A stretch of DNA of 64,000 nucleotides from Imperialibacter roseus. Its GTDB lineage: Bacteria > Bacteroidota > Bacteroidia > Cytophagales > Cyclobacteriaceae. Numbering within the stretch: position 1 is the first letter of the stretch; every line of letters begins with the position of its first letter. Shown one piece after another: positions 9,322 through 19,948 of this stretch. Position numbers and translations under genes: made by a program. Where the stretch lies: the NCBI RefSeq assembly GCF_032999765.1, contig NZ_CP136051.1:2084417-2148416 (forward strand). The letters run 5' to 3'. The notes under the pieces were generated by a model that saw only the letters and a program-made list of their open reading frames with translations, made no database searches and was not told the origin of the DNA.

Positions 9322-11676
9322 TTAGAATTCAAAGTTGTAACGAACAGACGGGATAATTGGGAATAAGCTGTACTGCTTAAATTTTTTGTTGCCACTTCTA
9401 TCGTACCCAATGTCCATAAAGAACGGGTTCGACCGACTATATGCATTGTATGCGCCAAAGGACCAGGTTTGCTGCCCCCACTTCTTTTTCTTTGTCTTGC
9501 TCACACTCACATCGAGGCGGTGGTAAGCCCGCATTCGATAATTATTCCGTGATGGGTAATAAAGGAGCTCATCATAAAAATAATAGGTTGGACGACCTGG
9601 CCCGCCGTTGAATTGACCCTGACCGGCGTACCTTTCTTCGGGCAAGCTCACTGCATTGCCCGTGCCGTACACCCAGGTTGCGCTCAGCTCAAAATCGTCC
9701 CGAAGTTTATAGATGCCCACAAGGCTCACATCATGGCGTCTGTCGTATTTATAAGGATAGGTTTTACCGAAATTCAAATCGGGGAAGGTTCTCTCAGTTC
9801 TTGAAAGCGTGTAACCTATCCACCCGGAGAACCTCCCGGTCTTTTTCTGGATGAGCAGCTCTGTGCCATAACTCACTCCGTTGCCTGTTGATACTTTGTC
9901 TTGCCAGTCTTTCTGAGGGTCGAGGTAGCTGGCGCCTTCGCTGTACTCGATCAGGTTGGTCATGTCCTTGTAATAAGCCTCAATGCTCACTTCGTAGGTT
10001 TTGGTGATGTTCTTGGCTACACCAATGGCCACCTGAGAAGAGTATTGAGGCTTGATGTTTTTGGTGGCAGGTACCCATAAGTCGGTAGGGAGGCCTATGC
10101 TGCTGTTGGTGAGCAAGTGAATGAACTGCGCCATGGTGGCATAAGAAGCTTTGATGGCCAGCCCGCTGTCGAACAGGTAACGGGCGTTGATCCTGGGTTG
10201 CACTTTTTGGTACCAAATATTATTGACATTGAAGGCTGAAAAGTGAACTCCAGCATTGACTCTGATCGCTTTCGAAATAGTCCAGTCATCTTCAAAATAG
10301 GTGGCAAGTTCCAGTCCTCTGGTTTTGCTGGAGCCAAGGGTGGTGTCCGCATCGTTCGAGGCAGTGTAGGCCAGAATACCGGGATTGAAGGTGTGATGGA
10401 TGGCGCTGGCCCCTGCTCTTAGCTGATGGTCGATATGGGGGGTAAACTCAAAGTCTGTTTTAAGTGCCAGGTCGTGAATACCTGAGAAATACCGGGTGGC
10501 ACCGCTGTCCTCGGTTGTTTCGGTAGGGGTGGTTGATTTGTTGTAATATTCCTGAAAAATGTCGAACTGATACTTGCTATAGGTAGCTGTTACGTTGCTG
10601 AAGATCTTGGGAGTGAAAACGTGGTTCCACCTGAAGGCGGAAGTGATATTGCCCCATTTGAGGCCAAATTCATCTTTGTAGTCGTATCTGGTATTATCTG
10701 ATATATAAAAATCTTTGCTTCTGGCATAGGCCTTGTCGTCGCCTGTGTAGGTGCTGAGGTAAATTCTGTCCCGGTCGGAGAAGGTGTAGTTGACCTTGGC
10801 GTTGAGGTCGTAAAAAAAGTAGCCGGCTGTTTCTCCACCGTCGGTTGTCGCCTTGATCAGGGGCCTCGCCAGAATGTCGATATAAGTTCGGCGGGCGGAA
10901 ACGATAAACGACGATTTTTCCTTTTTCAGCGGGCCTTCCAGTGTAAGCTTTGACGAAATAAGGCCGATAGAACCGGTGCCTTTCAATTTTTGGTTGTTGC
11001 CCTCTTTCATGGAGATGTCAATTACTGAAGACAACCTGCCTCCATAGCGGGCAGGGAAGCCGCCCTTGATAACCTCCACATTATTGATAGCGTCCGCATT
11101 AAAAACAGAGAAGAAGCCGAACAGGTGAGAGGCATTGTAAACCGGCACGCCATCAAGAAGGATGAGGTTTTGATCAGGCCCGCCACCACGCACATACAAA
11201 CCACTGCTACCTTCTGAACCTGATTGAATGCCTGGCATAAGCTGCAAAGCTTTGAAAATGTCGACCTCGCCAGCCAGGGCAGGGAGCGATTTGATCTGGT
11301 CTACGGGAATCCCGATTCTACTCATTTGTGGCATATCGACGAGGTCTTCTTCGGCCGTCACCACTATCTCATCGAGCATGCTTTGTGGTATCAGCCGGAT
11401 GGAAAGCTCCACATTGCCATTAAGATTGATGAGTGTATCTATGGGTAAATAGCCGACATATGAAAAAACCAGGTGAACCTCTGAGTAGGATAGGGGCAGC
11501 GTGTAATAACCAAAATGATTCGTAGTGGTGCCTTTCAAAGTGCTTTTATCAAACACATTGGCACCGATAAGGCTTTCACCTGTTTCACGATCCCGTACGT
11601 AACCTGAAATGGTGTTCGATTGAGCAAGGGTAATAGTTGTAACACATAAAAGGTTAAAAAGTAGCAGGTATCTCAT
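9322..11676 (-). CDS. TonB-dependent receptor with carboxypeptidase-regulatory-like N-domain
   Basis: A 784-residue outer-membrane active transporter. Order of parts: signal peptide (to about residue 18, ending TITLAQ), a carboxypeptidase D regulatory-like beta-sandwich (about 22-105, starting ISGYVRDRETGESLIGANV), a plug domain (about 125-225, with YVRGGGPDQNLILLDGVPVY), then the 22-strand barrel ending in the aromatic residue of SVRYNFEF. It is the first gene of a pair with the DUF4249 lipoprotein. Architecture is that of DUF4249-linked receptors rather than SusC, and no SusD or glycosidase is adjacent. Upstream on the same strand is a TATAATTTG element that resembles a Bacteroidota -7 box but is off by one base in spacing. 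Confidence 0.93.
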   Translation of the reverse strand: MRYLLLFNLLCVTTITLAQSNTISGYVRDRETGESLIGANVFDKSTLKGTTTNHFGYYTLPLSYSEVHLVFSYVGYLPIDTLINLNGNVELSIRLIPQSMLDEIVVTAEEDLVDMPQMSRIGIPVDQIKSLPALAGEVDIFKALQLMPGIQSGSEGSSGLYVRGGGPDQNLILLDGVPVYNASHLFGFFSVFNADAINNVEVIKGGFPARYGGRLSSVIDISMKEGNNQKLKGTGSIGLISSKLTLEGPLKKEKSSFIVSARRTYIDILARPLIKATTDGGETAGYFFYDLNAKVNYTFSDRDRIYLSTYTGDDKAYARSKDFYISDNTRYDYKDEFGLKWGNITSAFRWNHVFTPKIFSNVTATYSKYQFDIFQEYYNKSTTPTETTEDSGATRYFSGIHDLALKTDFEFTPHIDHQLRAGASAIHHTFNPGILAYTASNDADTTLGSSKTRGLELATYFEDDWTISKAIRVNAGVHFSAFNVNNIWYQKVQPRINARYLFDSGLAIKASYATMAQFIHLLTNSSIGLPTDLWVPATKNIKPQYSSQVAIGVAKNITKTYEVSIEAYYKDMTNLIEYSEGASYLDPQKDWQDKVSTGNGVSYGTELLIQKKTGRFSGWIGYTLSRTERTFPDLNFGKTYPYKYDRRHDVSLVGIYKLRDDFELSATWVYGTGNAVSLPEERYAGQGQFNGGPGRPTYYFYDELLYYPSRNNYRMRAYHRLDVSVSKTKKKKWGQQTWSFGAYNAYSRSNPFFMDIGYDRSGNKKFKQYSLFPIIPSVRYNFEF

Positions 11677-11773
11677 GGTAAAAAAGTAGGTTGACGTTAG
11701 GTAACGTTGAAAAATGACACAAATTATACCAGATAAGTTGTGAAAACCTATGTCGTTGACGTTTTGGTCAGCG

Positions 11774-11807
11774 GAAAAAAAGAAAGGCGCTGAATTTCAG
11801 CGCCTTT
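11774..11807 (-). terminator. Intrinsic terminator of groEL
   Basis: Perfect 11-bp stem (11783-11793 with 11797-11807, AAAGGCGCTGA with TCAGCGCCTTT) and a 3-base loop; on the minus strand it is followed by a T-rich run from 11782 to 11774. It lies 27 bases after the groEL stop codon. Confidence 0.9.
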
Positions 11808-11833
11808 GCAAATATATGAATGTTGATGAATGA

Positions 11834-13486
<1,653 letters not shown>

Positions 13487-13511
13487 TTACAGATAATGTT
13501 TTGTTGTCTAA

Positions 13512-13790
13512 TTAGATTACGCCAAAAATGTCAGACTCTCTCATGATAAGGTAGTCTTTGCCATCAATGGCGATCTCAGTGCCAGAGTATTTGCCATATA
13601 GTACCTGATCACCAACTTTTACGTTGATAGGCTCATCTTTCTTGCCAGTGCCAATAGCCACGATCTGACCTTTTTGTGGCTTTTCTTTAGCAGTGTCGGG
13701 AATGATGATACCAGAAGCTGTTTTTTCTTCTGCAGGTGCTGGCTCCACCAGCACTCTGTCTGCTAATGGTTTGAAATTTACTTTTGACAT
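13512..13790 (-). CDS. groES: Co-chaperonin GroES (Hsp10)
   Basis: A 92-residue lid subunit for GroEL. The start [17 protein letters not shown] and the mobile-loop region [20 protein letters not shown] are diagnostic, as is the end [15 protein letters not shown]. It is the first gene of the groESL operon. No CIRCE element (TTAGCACTC-N9-GAGTGCTAA) is present upstream, so control by HrcA through the classical site is not supported; other inverted repeats in the leader are listed separately. Confidence 0.98.
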   Translation of the reverse strand: MSKVNFKPLADRVLVEPAPAEEKTASGIIIPDTAKEKPQKGQIVAIGTGKKDEPINVKVGDQVLYGKYSGTEIAIDGKDYLIMRESDIFGVI

Positions 13791-13903
13791 ATTGGTTTTG
13801 AATTTTAGTGGTTATTTAAATTCTATGTACCACCGCTTGCACATCTTGTGCCACTCACGATTTGCCTGCCAAGTCATGCCAATTTGAACCATTTTGGCTC
13901 TCA

Positions 13904-13934
13904 ACTGTCAGTGTTGGCTTGCAAAGATGACAGT
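13904..13934. promoter_or_regulatory. Inverted repeat between groES and the divergent gene
   Basis: Arms ACTGTCA (13904-13910) and TGACAGT (13928-13934) are exact inverted copies separated by 17 bases, in the 289-base region between groES (minus) and the plus-strand gene at 14080. Several related TGTCA/TGCCA words occur nearby (around 13875, 13940, 13979). This could be an operator for the heat-shock operon, but no regulator is known from the sequence. Confidence 0.3.
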
Positions 13935-14079
13935 ATGCCTGACAAATTTTCATTGCGTGGCATAATCTCGACAGGCAATGTCAGCCAGGAGGCGGAAAAG
14001 TTGGCTTCATTTCTGCAACCACTTGACTCGTTGCTTCAAGCTTTTTATATTTTGATGTGTGATAAAAAAATCAACGAAT

Positions 14080-14793
14080 ATGGAACAATTGAAAGTGGAT
14101 TGGTTAACCGATGGATTGATTGATTTTGAGTACAAGAAGTATGTGCTTTTGGCCTACCTTAAGAACGTTAAAGCAAATTTCGACGACAAAAAGCTCTATC
14201 CGTTTATGTCAGACATGGTTTTTCACTACCAAAACCTGATGACCATAAAGAGCAACAAGTCGTTGCTGTATGAAAACTTCCCTAAGTCCATCTCCAAAGC
14301 CGATTTTAGCAAGCTGAAGCTTACCTACAAAAAGCTGGTAGAGGACGACGATCTGATGCTTGAAATAGAGAGTATTGTGGAGTTTGCGATGCCGAAGTTT
14401 CAGAATGCCCTGGAGGTAGGGAAGGAAATTTATGAGTTTGTGGAAAATAACCTGGAGTTTGTGCCAGTCGGCGTTACACCCATTTACACCAACGAAGGCT
14501 ACTTGTTTTTAAGCCAGGATGTGAGCAGCGACGTGAATATATACCAGTATCAGCTCACTTTCTTTGAGCAGTCGAATGAGAAGTTCAGGGGAATCAATAC
14601 TCATTTTCTGAAGAGAGAAGAAAGAACGCTATCAAACACCTTCGAACAGATCAAGCTCAAGCTGGTGAAGAAGTTTGCCGACTTGCCCAATCCTGCCACT
14701 TACGCCATCGTCAGCAAGCGGTTTTTTCCGTTGCCGGAAACACTACTTCCAATAGCCAAAAGACTACTTGTGCGAAATATCAGTATCTCTTAA
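14080..14793 (+). CDS. Conserved hypothetical protein
   Basis: A 237-residue soluble protein without signal peptide, membrane helix or a motif I recognise. It is rich in Lys and aromatic residues (for example IDFEYKKYVLLAYLKNV near the start and YAIVSKRFFPLPETLLPIAK near the end), suggesting a compact, mainly helical protein. The ATG at 14080 is preferred to the in-frame GTG at 14059 because the sequence starting MEQLKVDWLTDG reads as a natural N-terminus and the GTG lacks a ribosome site. It is divergent from groES and ends at a bidirectional terminator shared with secG. Function unknown. Confidence 0.7.
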   Translation: MEQLKVDWLTDGLIDFEYKKYVLLAYLKNVKANFDDKKLYPFMSDMVFHYQNLMTIKSNKSLLYENFPKSISKADFSKLKLTYKKLVEDDDLMLEIESIVEFAMPKFQNALEVGKEIYEFVENNLEFVPVGVTPIYTNEGYLFLSQDVSSDVNIYQYQLTFFEQSNEKFRGINTHFLKREERTLSNTFEQIKLKLVKKFADLPNPATYAIVSKRFFPLPETLLPIAKRLLVRNISIS

Positions 14794-14840
14794 AAAAAGA
14801 AAGCCCAGCCAACGCAAGTCGACTGGGCTTCTATACTTTT
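14792..14840. terminator. Bidirectional terminator between the hypothetical gene and secG
   Basis: An 8-bp stem AAGCCCAG (14801-14808) with CTGGGCTT (14823-14830) and a 14-base loop. An A-run lies before it (14792-14798, T-run on the minus strand) and CTATACTTTT after it. It sits between two convergent genes and can serve both. Confidence 0.75.
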
Positions 14841-14849
14841 CGGTATTTT

Positions 14850-15218
14850 TTACTGCTGAGTAGTGTCAGTGTCCAGGTTCAACGGAAGAGCCTCTTCTTC
14901 AGCGCCACCATCCGTTGGCATGCCAGGTATGATTGTTTTCTCCTGAGCTCTGTTAATGTTGGGGCTATTTATTCCAGAGTCTCTGGCGGCTGTGTCAAGA
15001 AAGAAATTGGTTGACAGACTTAAAACCATGATGGCGATAGCCAAGCCCCATGTTGCTTTTTCAAGAATGTCGCCTGTTTTTTTCACACCCATTACCTGGC
15101 TGGCACCTGCTCCACCAAACTGGCTGGAAAGGCCACCACCTTTAGAATTTTGTGCCAATACTACTAATACAAGCAATAAAGCTGCGAGTATTGTTAAACC
15201 TATTATTACTGCTAACAT
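14850..15218 (-). CDS. secG: Preprotein translocase subunit SecG
   Basis: A 122-residue inner-membrane protein with two hydrophobic helices (about residues 2-21 and 54-74) separated by the conserved cytoplasmic loop AQNSKGGGLSSQFGG. SecG associates with SecYE and assists SecA-driven protein export. The C-terminal tail (about 45 residues, acidic and Thr/Gln-rich) is longer than in E. coli SecG, as is common in Bacteroidota. It follows the TPR protein gene with a 6-base gap and closes the miaB-lptE-secG cluster. Confidence 0.93.
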   Translation of the reverse strand: MLAVIIGLTILAALLLVLVVLAQNSKGGGLSSQFGGAGASQVMGVKKTGDILEKATWGLAIAIMVLSLSTNFFLDTAARDSGINSPNINRAQEKTIIPGMPTDGGAEEEALPLNLDTDTTQQ

Positions 15219-15224
15219 GAAGGG

Positions 15225-16307
15225 TTATTTTTGTAAATCTGCAATACGAGCCGCAAAGTACGCCTTTTTCTCAGGAATTTTCAAAATTAATTTCTCATAA
15301 ACCTCAACGGCTCTTTCATTTTTCCCCTGCCTGGTGAGAATGAGGGCCAGATTCTCCGTTACCAGCTCGTCTTTCAACTTTTGTGAAGGCTCCGAAAGGT
15401 CTTTTGTAGCTACTTTTTGACTTTCCTGCGTCTGTGGTTTGATCGAAGGGTTGGTCTTTATAAAGGCGTCAATGATGCTTGCTTGATCGTTTTTTTTTAT
15501 GGGGTTAGCAACAGTATTGCCCGTTGCCGGTTTGGACGCTGAGGAGCCTGCTGCTTTGTCCTTAGTCGCCCCGGCAGATTTTTGCTTTGCCTGCCCTGAA
15601 GGGGTAGTTTTAGCTATTTTTTTTTTGGTAGCCGAAGTGTCCCTGGCGGAAGTTTTAACCGTTTTTTTTTGACTGGGTTTAGGTTTCTCCTGGTTACTGG
15701 TGGCCTTTTTTACAGCTTTGGCCTGGGCCTCTTCAAACTCTGCATCTTCAAGCTTTCGTTCCACTTCAAGGTAGTGAGACTTGGTCTTTTTCAATGCCTC
15801 CAGGTTGGCAAACACTTGCTTCAGAAGATCGTCGTGCTCCGAGTCGCTTAGGTGCTCATGCGAACTGTAGTCGGTGTCGGATGGTGCAGGATCCGGCTCA
15901 AAAGGAGGTACCTCAGCCTCTTCTTTTTGTGCTGGCGCTACAACTGTCACTGGAGGAGCCTGCGGTGTTTCTGCTACCGGCTCTTCAACCACCTCAGATT
16001 GCTCAGCAGGGGGCTTTTCCTCATTTGTAGGCTCTACTGGCGGTGATTCGATGATGGCAGTATCTGGTTGGCTGATGTTCCCCGCCAGAAGCTCTTTCAG
16101 GTACATCCTGTCGGTGGCGTACAGCGCTGCTTTCACAACGCTTTTTTGAGCGTCGGGGGACGATTGACTCTTGTTGCCAATGGCAACGAGGGTGTGGGCT
16201 CCCTGAAAATAGGGGTAGTCTGCAGCCATCTCCTCAATGTCCTTCAATTGACCGATAGTGATGGCTTTAGGATTGCGAATAATTTGCAGTACCTCTTTTT
16301 TGTTCAC
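15225..16307 (-). CDS. TPR-containing hypothetical protein with Lys/Ala/Pro-rich linker
   Basis: A 360-residue protein with three visible parts. An N-terminal helical region (about 1-90, MNKKEVLQIIRNPKAIT...) contains the ADYPYFQGAHTLVA segment. A long low-complexity linker rich in Pro, Glu, Lys, Thr and Ala follows (about 90-300, with poly-basic KKTVKTSARDTSATKKK). The C-terminal end is a single tetratricopeptide-like pair, ENLALILTRQGKNERAVEVYEKLILKIPEKKAYF. No signal peptide. Proteins of this shape sit between lptE and secG in many Cytophagales, suggesting a linked but unknown envelope role. The linker makes the sequence fast-evolving. Confidence 0.75.
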   Translation of the reverse strand: MNKKEVLQIIRNPKAITIGQLKDIEEMAADYPYFQGAHTLVAIGNKSQSSPDAQKSVVKAALYATDRMYLKELLAGNISQPDTAIIESPPVEPTNEEKPPAEQSEVVEEPVAETPQAPPVTVVAPAQKEEAEVPPFEPDPAPSDTDYSSHEHLSDSEHDDLLKQVFANLEALKKTKSHYLEVERKLEDAEFEEAQAKAVKKATSNQEKPKPSQKKTVKTSARDTSATKKKIAKTTPSGQAKQKSAGATKDKAAGSSASKPATGNTVANPIKKNDQASIIDAFIKTNPSIKPQTQESQKVATKDLSEPSQKLKDELVTENLALILTRQGKNERAVEVYEKLILKIPEKKAYFAARIADLQK

Positions 16308-16344
16308 AGTAAATAGGTTTATGGCAATTGAAAGTTATGAAAAA

Positions 16345-16875
16345 TTACCAATTAGCCACAGAACTATTAAATATATCGAGAACGATCTGATCAAATATCT
16401 CTTCGACGAATGACTGCTCTTCGGATGAAAGGTTGGTGCTATTTTGATCAAAATCCCGGTAGAAGGAGAAGTTTCTGCTTTGGTAGTTGAAGGTTTCGTC
16501 TTTGGTATTGGTATAGGAAACCTTCACTGAAATAGTGATCCTGGTCAGGGCGGAATAGCTCAGTCCGGATGTGTTGTTGGCCTGGGGTGCTACCGGTGTC
16601 AGGGTGTAGTTTTCGATGGTGCCCTCAAACTGCAAGTCTCCTTCATCCTGTACCAGGGTGAGGCTTGTGTTCTTAGTGAAGTAGTCCTTTAGCTTTTCAG
16701 TAAAGAGCACACTCATGTTGGATGGGCCGAGCGGTGAGTTGTTGTAGAAGGTTTGAATGGATGCCGTTTTTACATCAGGTGAAATGTTGGCACCGGTGAA
16801 TGAATAGACACCACAGCCTGACAAACCACCAAGCAATAGCAGCAAACAGAGCAGGTGGCTATTCTTCAATCTCAT
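16345..16875 (-). CDS. lptE: LPS assembly lipoprotein LptE
   Basis: A 176-residue outer-membrane lipoprotein that should plug the LptD barrel and help insert lipopolysaccharide. The start at 16873-16875 is chosen because the chain then begins MRLKNSHLLCLLLLLGGLSGC, a clear lipobox (LSGC). The following GVYSFTGANISPDVKTASIQ is the typical LptE opening in Bacteroidota. The start codon lies inside the end of the upstream sigma54-regulator gene (17-base overlap), so translation is likely coupled. No lptD is present in the window. Confidence 0.88.
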   Translation of the reverse strand: MRLKNSHLLCLLLLLGGLSGCGVYSFTGANISPDVKTASIQTFYNNSPLGPSNMSVLFTEKLKDYFTKNTSLTLVQDEGDLQFEGTIENYTLTPVAPQANNTSGLSYSALTRITISVKVSYTNTKDETFNYQSRNFSFYRDFDQNSTNLSSEEQSFVEEIFDQIVLDIFNSSVANW

Positions 16876-18150
16876 ACTGTTTGATCTTGCGGTAGAGCGT
16901 TCTTTCCGAAATGCCAAGGTCCTGTGCTGCATATTTTCTCTTATTGTTGTTTTTTAACAACGCCCGAATGATCATTTCCTTTTCTTTCTTTTCTAATGAA
17001 AGTGATTCTTTCTCAAGATCTTCCGCCTCGTGGGTAATGTCTTCGATCCGGTTGGGGTCATACTTGCCCGAATGGCCAGACGAGGATTGGGATGGTTGAA
17101 TAAGGTAGGGAGTAGAAGAGGGCTCGTCAGTTATGTCCTCAACCTCCTGATCCATGTCTTCGAAGAGGTTCTGATGATCTCTTAAAATTTCGTTTTTGCT
17201 TCCTTCGCTATCATCCAGCAGCCTGAATACAAGCTTTTTGAGTTCAGACACGTCCTTTTTCATGTCGAAAAGGACTTTGTAAAGTATGTCTCTTTCGGAG
17301 AATGAGCTCTCGCCATTTACCTGCGACCTCAGCAACGCTGGTAGTCTTGACTCATTTTGGGGCAGATAGGTGGCCAGCCTTTCCGCAGTCACTTCCCGCT
17401 CCATTTCCAACACCGACATTTGCTCTACCAGGTTTTTGAGCTGCCTGATGTTGCCGGGAAATCTGAATTTGAGTAGAACGATTTTGGCCTCCGGAGTTAG
17501 CTTGATAGGAGTGACCCTGTACTTTTCGGAGAAGTCGGCTGCAAACTTTCTGAAGAGCAGGTCGACGTCTTCCCCCGCTCCCTAAGCGCCGGCACATAGA
17601 TCGGGACGGTGTTCAGTCTGTAGTACAGGTCTTCCCTGAATTTTTTGTTTTCTACGGCTTCCAGCAGGTTAACGTTGGTGGCTGCTATTACTCTTACGTC
17701 GCCTTTTTGCACCTTGGAAGAGCCCACCTTGATGAACTCACCATATTCCAGCACCCGAAGGAGCCGGGCTTGCGTGCTCATGGGCATTTCGCCGATCTCA
17801 TCGAGAAATATTGTTCCGCCGTTGGTTACTTCAAAATATCCTTTTCGGGCTTCGTGAGCACCCGTAAATGAGCCCTTCTCGTGACCGAAAAGCTCAGAGT
17901 CAATAGTGCCCTCCGGAATAGCGCCGCAGTTGATGGCAATGAACTGGCCATGCTTGCGGTGACTGAGCGAATGAATGATTTTGGAAAAGGATTCCTTACC
18001 ACTACCACTTTCGCCGGTGATGAGCACACTCATGTCGGTAGGTGCCACCTGCGAGGCTACCTGAATAGCATGATTGAGCGCCGGACTGCTGCCAACGATA
18101 CCAAACCTCTGTTTTATACTCTGAATTTCCTCGTCTCTCACTGCCATCAA
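16859..18150 (-). pseudogene. Sigma54-dependent transcriptional activator, frameshifted in the AAA+ domain
   Basis: Two adjacent minus-strand reading frames together encode one sigma54 activator. The 5' part (18150 down to about 17577) has the AAA+ ATPase: Walker A GESGSGKE, the sigma54-contact GAFTGA-type loop GSFTGAHE, Walker B GGTIFLDEIGE, and the YYRLNTVPIYVPALRERG end. It then runs out of frame. The expected continuation, EDVDLLFRKFAADFSEKYR and FPGNIRQLKNLVEQ, is in another frame and leads to the C-terminal Fis-type helix-turn-helix KRKYAAQDLGISERTLYRK. The break is at a run of five G on the minus strand (C run 17572-17576); one extra G restores the whole protein. There is no N-terminal receiver domain. 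It could be a real lesion or a homopolymer sequencing error. It lies between miaB and lptE in a conserved cluster. Confidence 0.85.
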
Positions 18151-18177
18151 CGTCTGTGAACAAAAATAAAAGTGTGA

Positions 18178-19632
18178 TTACTTCACGGCCTCTCCAAGGA
18201 GCGTTCCGCCTGTGCATTCTTTTACCAGCACATCGACATACTGTCCTTTTTTGAAATGCTCCTTCGGGAAAACGATTACTTTGTTGGCTGAATTGCGGCC
18301 CTGAAGATGTAATTCAGACTTTTTGGAAGCTCCTTCAATCAGTACTGTATGTACTTTATTCAACTCTCGCTGATTTCTTTCCAGTGCATGAAGCCTTTGT
18401 TTATCGATGATCTCCTGCAGCCTGCGTTTCTTCACCTCCAGCGGTATGTCGTCTACATACTTTTTTGCTGCCAACGTGCCAGGCCGCTCTGAATAATAAA
18501 ACATGTAGGCAAAGTCGTAGGTCACGTAGTCCATCAGCGACAGCGTATCCTGGTGCTCTTCCTCGGTTTCGTTGCAAAAGCCCGCAATCATGTCGGACGA
18601 AATGCCACAATCTTCGCCGAGTATCCGGCGAATGGCATCTACCCGGTTGATATACCACTCACGGTCGTAGGTGCGGTTCATTCTGTCAAGTACGGCTGAG
18701 CTCCCGCTTTGAACTGGCAAGTGAATGTATTTGCAGATGTTGTCATACTTTTTCATTGTATGCAACACCTCGTCGGTAATGTCTTTTGGGTGCGAGGTAG
18801 AAAACCTGATCCTCAAGTCAGAATGTACCCTTGCCACCATTTCGAGCAGGTGGGCAAAGTTGACGACGTCCTCTATTCCCTCTTTCTCCAGTCTTGCCTT
18901 GTTATTTTCCAGGTGGGACCATTTATAGGAGTCTACGTTTTGGCCCAGCAGCGTCACCTCCCTGTAGCCATCGCTGAACAGTTGGGTGGCTTCAGCCACT
19001 ATAGAGTAGGGGTCACGGCTGCGCTCTCTGCCACGGGTGAAGGGCACAACACAGAAGGAGCACATGTTGTCGCAGCCCCTCATGATAGAGATAAAGGCTG
19101 TTACACCGTTGGAATTGAGCCTTACCGGACTGATATCGGCGTAGGTTTCTTCTCTTGAAAGGAACGTGTTGACGCCTTTTTCGCCTTCTTCGGCTTGCCC
19201 AACCAGCAGTGGGAGGTCTCTGTAAGCATCCGGGCCCACAACCAGGTCCACGATCTTTTCTTCCTCCAGCAACTTTGACTTTAGTCGCTCAGCCATACAG
19301 CCCAACACCCCAATGAGCACTTCCGGCTTGCGTTTTTTTACGGTTTGAAACTGACCAAGGCGGTGTCTGACAGTTTGCTCCGCTTTTTCTCTGATAGAGC
19401 AGGTGTTTAGTAAAATAAGGTCAGCATCCTCGTAAGAAGAGGTAGTGTCAAAGCCATCTTTTTTTAGAATAGAAGTCACTATTTCACTGTCTGAAAAATT
19501 CATCTGGCAGCCGTACGACTCGATGTACATTTTTCTTGCTGTGGGGTTATTCGACTCCTTTGATATTTTGACAGTCTCGCAGGCGGCTTCCTCCGGAGAG
19601 ATGATGTCTATGTCGTTAATTATTTGATCCAT
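18178..19632 (-). CDS. miaB: tRNA-2-methylthio-N6-dimethylallyladenosine synthase MiaB
   Basis: A 484-residue radical-SAM methylthiotransferase that adds a methylthio group to i6A37 of tRNAs reading UNN codons. It has the UPF0004 N-domain with three cluster-binding Cys ([31 protein letters not shown]; Cys 42, 78, 112), then the radical-SAM core with CDNMCSFC (Cys 187, 191, 194), and a C-terminal TRAM domain ending near [10 protein letters not shown]. The start at 19630-19632 is preferred to the in-frame ATG 42 bases upstream because [16 protein letters not shown] fits the family better than the Cys-rich extension. It heads the cluster with the sigma54 regulator, 27 bases downstream. Confidence 0.95.
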   Translation of the reverse strand: MDQIINDIDIISPEEAACETVKISKESNNPTARKMYIESYGCQMNFSDSEIVTSILKKDGFDTTSSYEDADLILLNTCSIREKAEQTVRHRLGQFQTVKKRKPEVLIGVLGCMAERLKSKLLEEEKIVDLVVGPDAYRDLPLLVGQAEEGEKGVNTFLSREETYADISPVRLNSNGVTAFISIMRGCDNMCSFCVVPFTRGRERSRDPYSIVAEATQLFSDGYREVTLLGQNVDSYKWSHLENNKARLEKEGIEDVVNFAHLLEMVARVHSDLRIRFSTSHPKDITDEVLHTMKKYDNICKYIHLPVQSGSSAVLDRMNRTYDREWYINRVDAIRRILGEDCGISSDMIAGFCNETEEEHQDTLSLMDYVTYDFAYMFYYSERPGTLAAKKYVDDIPLEVKKRRLQEIIDKQRLHALERNQRELNKVHTVLIEGASKKSELHLQGRNSANKVIVFPKEHFKKGQYVDVLVKECTGGTLLGEAVK

Positions 19633-19726
19633 ATGCTTTAAACACAAACTGGGAGCGCAAAAGCAGCACCTCATTCAATAAGTGTGCAAAGTTAACAATT
19701 GGGCATGAAAATGACAGAATGGCAGT

Positions 19727-19763
19727 AAAATAAAAAGGAGACAACAAGCCTCCTTCTTATTTT
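19727..19763. other. Hairpin in the miaB / carbonic-anhydrase divergent intergenic region
   Basis: AAGGAG (19735-19740) and CTCCTT (19750-19755) form a stem that extends outward through partly pairing A/T-rich flanks (AAAATAA at 19727 on, TTATTTT at 19757-19763). It resembles a terminator, but both neighbouring genes start here rather than end, so it may belong to an unannotated small transcript or be a leader structure of miaB. Confidence 0.35.
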
Positions 19764-19869
19764 CATACATCAAATAATTAAACCTACCTAAAACTCAGTT
19801 GCGCTTGCTTTGCTGACACCCACAGAGCAATTTCTTATTGCTTATCGCCTATAATAGCATGGCGCTTGG

Positions 19870-19900
19870 TTGGTAAACTACCCGGGCGCAATTATGTTTG
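19870..19900 (+). promoter_or_regulatory. Bacteroidota-type promoter of the carbonic-anhydrase operon
   Basis: TTGG at 19870-19873, a 19-base spacer, and TATGTTTG at 19893-19900 match the phylum's primary sigma-factor consensus (TTTG - 19 - TAnnTTTG) almost exactly. The expected transcript start is near 19907, giving a leader of about 42 bases before the ATG at 19949. Confidence 0.6.
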
Positions 19901-19948
19901 CGGTATTATATATTTTTTGAGAAGAAAAAGTTCAGCAAAGTCATTCTT

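Noticed and set aside
13875-13900. Sigma54 -24/-12 promoter before groES
   Set aside because: The GG to GC spacing is 9 rather than 10 bases, and groESL is not expected to depend on sigma54.
13848-14123. Plus-strand frame of 91 codons in the groES upstream region
   Set aside because: It overlaps the start of the better-supported gene at 14080 in another frame and runs through the leader with its inverted repeats; its product has no family features.
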